Origin: Gracilaria caudata
Lineage: Eukaryota > Rhodophyta > Florideophyceae > Gracilariales > Gracilariaceae
Assembly: GCA_030374735.1 (NCBI GenBank)
Contig: JASCIV010000011.1
Span: 22,543 to 86,542 of the forward strand
Direction of reading: 5' to 3'
Length of the DNA stretch: 64,000 nucleotides
Numbering within the stretch: position 1 is the stretch's first letter; each line of letters starts with the position of its first letter. The notes below the pieces were generated by a model. The model was not told where the DNA came from, ran no database searches, and worked only from the letters and a program-made list of their open reading frames with translations. A program made the translations under genes and the position numbers. This document shows, one piece after another, positions 61,301 to 64,000 of the stretch.

Positions 61301-63339
61301 TAGCTGCCGTGTCCGGTGCTGCTGCGATGCCAAGAGGGAGCAATGCAGGACAAACGCAAAACACTCCACAAAGCTCGTCTGCGCCCCTGACAGCTACAAA
61401 TCAAAGAACACCAAACTTACCGGACATTGGTATAAAACAGGTGCGTACCATCGCGGTCGGGACCTCGCCCTCGGTGAATGCGGTTTTGTTGGGAAAACTT
61501 CCACCACTGAAGACGCCTCCACCTGCGCATGCCGAGAGGCAAAGAGGAGAAAAGAATGGAAGGAAGCGAAGTGCTGGAGGGAACGATAGGCCTGAAGAGG
61601 CCGCAAAAAGGAAGAGAATTGTAACCAGTGCCAAACGCTCCCAGGTACTTCGAGATGTGAGAGATGCCGCAAAGCTGCCAGATGGCCCTCAAGTACCATC
61701 GGAAGCAACTGTCACTACAAGTAGGATGAAAGATTCGGATCACACGAACGGAGATGGGTCAGCGGCTCTTCGCAGGGCTTCATTGCCGAAAGCACCCCTC
61801 ATGAAAGAAAAACCAGCCCTTGTTGCTGGGGCAACAACGTTCGCGTCGCCAGGAAACCAAACCCAAGCGACAGCACCTCTGAACTTTGGGACAGCTAATG
61901 CTCAGACAAGCTTACAAGCTCAAGTCTCAACGACATCCAAAGTGTTAGATCCTTTCACAAATCTCGGCTCTCAACCCATATCAGGTGTCTCGGTGATCAA
62001 ATCTTCAGTGAACGTCAGTAAGGGACTTTCTTTGGCCACCACAGCGTCAAGTCCGTGTGACGCATTGGGAGCTACCAGTCTTCGAACGAGGGTCATTTCC
62101 GCGCAGGGACCAATGCATTTCCGGTCTACGACTAGGACGTCTAATGTTTCTGAGTTTATGAGGGTCTCGGAAGATATGGATAGTCTTTTGATCTCTGTAT
62201 TGAAAACCATGGACGAGAAGTTTTCAATACTGAGCAAGAAGAGTAGAGAAGACTTCGAAAGTCTTAAGAAACACATCAAAACAGTGTCCGGTGATCTTTC
62301 CTTGCTTGGCTCCAGGGTTGATCATGTTGATGAGTTTTGCAGATCCGACAAACTGTTGGAGAGATTAGAACAATCTCTTGATAAGAGACACAAGGCTGTG
62401 AATCAGCAAATTGAGAAAGAAACACGGGAAAGTCTGCAAGTAGCAAGACGCAGACTATTATCTTCATATCAAGAAGTGACTCAGAAGATTACCCGAGTTA
62501 CATCCACACTTGTTCAAGACGCGATTCAAGATGTCAAGAAAGTTGTTGAACAAGAGTATAGACACCAAAGCGAGTTGATGCAATCAAGTGGTAAAAATTT
62601 ACCTCCGAGTGTGGGAAGCGAATCTGTTACAATAGCACGAGGTGATGGAGGCGAGACCGCGAATAAGTCAAGTGAGAGTCAGAGCTGGTCTAACAAGAGC
62701 GTTTTGCAGAACAACAGCATCAAAATTCCGGAGGAAAATCTTGAACTTGGCCGTCCACTTGGAACCCCTGAACATCAGCGGATATCAACTCCCAATTCCG
62801 CTCCCCATAACCTCGCGAGCAAATCGAAACCAACGGTTGTGACCCCGCAAGTGTTGAGCTCTCAGTTCTTTGATGCAGAGAGCAGCAATTTGATTGCTCG
62901 ATGTGTCGTTGACTGGCTCCAGAACGGCGAATGTCGAAAGAGAGCTCCAAAAAGTGAAAGAGAGTTTCCAGTAGCACACGACTGGGTGAACGCCACCACA
63001 TTGAAATGTTTCAACAGCATCCTTTCCCGCTTGCAATCCTGGGGATCGTATTCAGAAGCTGACGCTGCCATTAGTGAAAGTCTTGCCGGGAAAATCGTGG
63101 AGACAGAATGGCTGACGCGATCCACAAATGATGCGTGTGTTGAGCGAGCACGTGGTGTGTACGACGGGTGGGAACCGAAATTATTCGACTTCGAATGGCA
63201 AACTGAGAAGAAGGTGATGCTTGCGGTCGCAAGGCGTGTGAATGCAGTGCAGAAGTTGATAAGCGACAGGAATCACCGGTTTGGAGATCCACTTCACCGA
63301 GCTATTTCATGTGTGGTGGCTGCTCGAGGTACAGTGTGA
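58399..63339 (+). CDS. Large Tudor-domain nuclear protein, 1646 residues
   Basis: Start at the ATG at 58399 (context CACCATGGCC), intronless. Residues about 14-63 are a Tudor domain (DEIEVWWPADKQYYPGVV...YHITYLDGEEEVLRLSNERWRF) very like the single Tudor domain of plant-type PDS5 cohesin cofactors. A basic/acidic segment with a likely nuclear signal follows (KRTRKF; PPKRARHK). About 1150 residues are disordered and Ser/Thr/Lys-rich. A long coiled coil spans about 1254-1394 (FMRVSEDMDSLLISVLK...). A helical C-terminal domain at about 1488-1646 (ERARGVYDGWEPKLFDFEWQTEKKVMLAV) matches the internal domain of the divergent neighbour. Unlike PDS5, it has no HEAT repeats. Confidence 0.83.
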   Translation: MALRNDYLIDQVQPADEIEVWWPADKQYYPGVVDQVLTNGRYHITYLDGEEEVLRLSNERWRFRGKAADRVARGHANAVGNRKRTRKFFPTHEPEPIVIDDDDDQPPPKRARHKPRTHHSNSVIALDGTPSLSTQQSDIEIEEVPVQVHPPPVSDHRASDVSDPIVSDIEHEVIEEEILDRGYGGDTASAADTSELRYHDARENRSTPQTASTHKTAKSNRTAKSTPPGTSANSLKEHRNSFTAQSASLSAQINSTSPNNAQFTLENRAALIISPAPLASHAHSNPDKSAKRSTQFPSLKLPASAVKRHIPSASKPSTKASSALPANAARNISSRTASDKSPLSSQQLPALNSAKGITASISTKPNLPKKASHGAALNPAPHKKRATNFPASSPTIRTPKAIGHTGLREHSMSKEKKTTTIDDQSERKKGTATDIPKIKSVALTTGNTQLTQPGIPQSAAAQLDPKENATVDPPLISLAPAMKVSAPSDPNPRTPQRISGTDLGASRSPIRTLQRLEGKETTRKQTKPVSSPTRNPKLFVGPKSSTVIRKQPSLPLKSAAPEKDTQKQGVGSIKGDSRSRAQEAKPQLPAGPQTKAQTCKKPTPTSVRSQESLAKQGMSYTKSKEVAAFTQTATPPKQRTALADDNRQTPSAAAAGPHRSKSTEENNCCERPKAKTSDGASPDLRSRVSLPKSALPEVAKTADLGNSRSEVEHAAMFAANTSYTSKQIAEPRTDKMTAGSQLPSKQLPSSSATLRKKSRHPSEKVVSSERIPRNKPLSAPSASKSLLMDLSRNQSQAYKHSGVLLPSSSAPGQRFGTTSPMKPMLRISSPTPLCARPGSMSNARDISTSRSLGTTTVATQEGNMHLRKSGTDMNDREREAQIPRPPMLKAHGSISIQSLVSSPRNVARSHAMSSTTEQNPTPLVSFQDHNVESARLSVTTNAVGASSITRPNSAATPRLYPAPSVPHIAAVSGAAAMPRGSNAGQTQNTPQSSSAPLTATNQRTPNLPDIGIKQVRTIAVGTSPSVNAVLLGKLPPLKTPPPAHAERQRGEKNGRKRSAGGNDRPEEAAKRKRIVTSAKRSQVLRDVRDAAKLPDGPQVPSEATVTTSRMKDSDHTNGDGSAALRRASLPKAPLMKEKPALVAGATTFASPGNQTQATAPLNFGTANAQTSLQAQVSTTSKVLDPFTNLGSQPISGVSVIKSSVNVSKGLSLATTASSPCDALGATSLRTRVISAQGPMHFRSTTRTSNVSEFMRVSEDMDSLLISVLKTMDEKFSILSKKSREDFESLKKHIKTVSGDLSLLGSRVDHVDEFCRSDKLLERLEQSLDKRHKAVNQQIEKETRESLQVARRRLLSSYQEVTQKITRVTSTLVQDAIQDVKKVVEQEYRHQSELMQSSGKNLPPSVGSESVTIARGDGGETANKSSESQSWSNKSVLQNNSIKIPEENLELGRPLGTPEHQRISTPNSAPHNLASKSKPTVVTPQVLSSQFFDAESSNLIARCVVDWLQNGECRKRAPKSEREFPVAHDWVNATTLKCFNSILSRLQSWGSYSEADAAISESLAGKIVETEWLTRSTNDACVERARGVYDGWEPKLFDFEWQTEKKVMLAVARRVNAVQKLISDRNHRFGDPLHRAISCVVAARGTV

Positions 63340-64000
63340 CTCCCAATGCCATTGAGATCGTAGAGACAAAGCATCTAGATGTATATAATAGTAACTTTTG
63401 AGACATTAGAATTAGCTTAGATACACGGATCGAACCTTTGCTGTCAGGTTGCTGTCAGGTTGTCCACACACCCATAGGATCATCCTTATTTATGTTTTAA
63501 CATGGAAGAAGCCATGGGGCTGCAAATCCGGTGTAGACCGACTGTTAGCTTAGTGTTAAGGCTGTGCGAAGCAGATTTGTACCCCATACCAGTTGTAACT
63601 GATATCCATTTTAATTATTGCCGAGTACCGTGAGATAGATGGCTAACCGTCTTCTTCTTCTAACCGTCTTATTCTAAGGTTTGCTTACTTCCATGGTATT
63701 AACAAGAAACTCTCTCTCGGTTTATGAGCACAAAAGTGTAACAACTTACTGGACAAGAAACCATGTCTGTCGAGAGAGATTTTGCAACCTTCTCACGATA
63801 TCGAGAACGAAAGACAAGCAAACATGTGCCAGTATCGCTGTCGAACCAAATCAATACTCAGAGAGCCTGGCCGATACAGCTGCACGAGGATGTGGAGGTT
63901 CAAAAGGCGATTTCCATTTTCTGCAATCTGTGTCGCTTCCCAGCGTGATGTTGGTTTTGCTGAGGGCACAGTTCATCCGTCTTTGCACTCTTTCGATGAA
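63340..64000. other. Downstream of the 1646-residue Tudor gene
   Basis: No gene recognised to the end of the window. CTTCTTCTTCTAACCG near 63,651 is simple-sequence-like. Confidence 0.5.

Noticed and set aside
1..64000. CRISPR arrays, bacterial operons, rRNA genes
   Set aside because: No regularly spaced short repeats, no ribosome-binding-site pattern and no rRNA-like sequence were seen; introns and TE types show a eukaryotic nuclear genome.

Overview
This is eukaryotic nuclear DNA. Several genes are interrupted by short spliceosomal introns (about 80-130 nt, GTAAG-type donors, one perfect TACTAAC branch point), and the transposons are nuclear families: a Ty3/gypsy chromovirus, hAT, PIF/Harbinger, Tc1, pogo, MULE, copia and LINE. 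The host genes are intron-poor, and two have very long uninterrupted ORFs. This fits a compact-genome microbial eukaryote or alga. A red alga is my first guess and an oomycete-like protist my second, but nothing here proves the lineage.

Left part (1 to about 30.6 kb): almost entirely transposon wreckage. It holds a decayed chromovirus with a small inverted-repeat element inserted in its reverse transcriptase and a truncated 3' LTR. Next come a pogo-like transposase fragment, a hAT transposase relic, a GC-rich tandem-repeat island, a complete but mutated pogo-type element with TIRs and TA flanks, and a degenerate MULE-like element with a C48/Ulp1-type domain. A solo LTR of the chromovirus family is nested in that MULE. 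Then follow a two-gene PIF/Harbinger element, a Tc1 element and a Harbinger-type MITE.

Middle part (31-46 kb): housekeeping genes between smaller TE relics. These are pICln (methylosome/snRNP assembly), an OST3/OST6 subunit of oligosaccharyltransferase, a convergent glycerol kinase with a C-terminal membrane anchor, a secreted trypsin-like protease and an ABCF ATPase. The relics are a copia gag fragment, two LINE 3' ends in inverted orientation, and a 749-bp non-autonomous hAT with a clean 8-bp target duplication.

Right part (46-64 kb): gene-rich and TE-free as far as I can see. Three proteins with PDS5-like Tudor domains lie within 17 kb. Two of them, 2491 and 1646 aa, are divergently transcribed from a shared ~750-bp intergenic region. 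These two also share a second conserved helical domain that I do not recognise, which makes them the best candidate here for an undescribed chromatin system. A TDG/MUG-type uracil/thymine-DNA glycosylase gene lies between the small and large Tudor genes.
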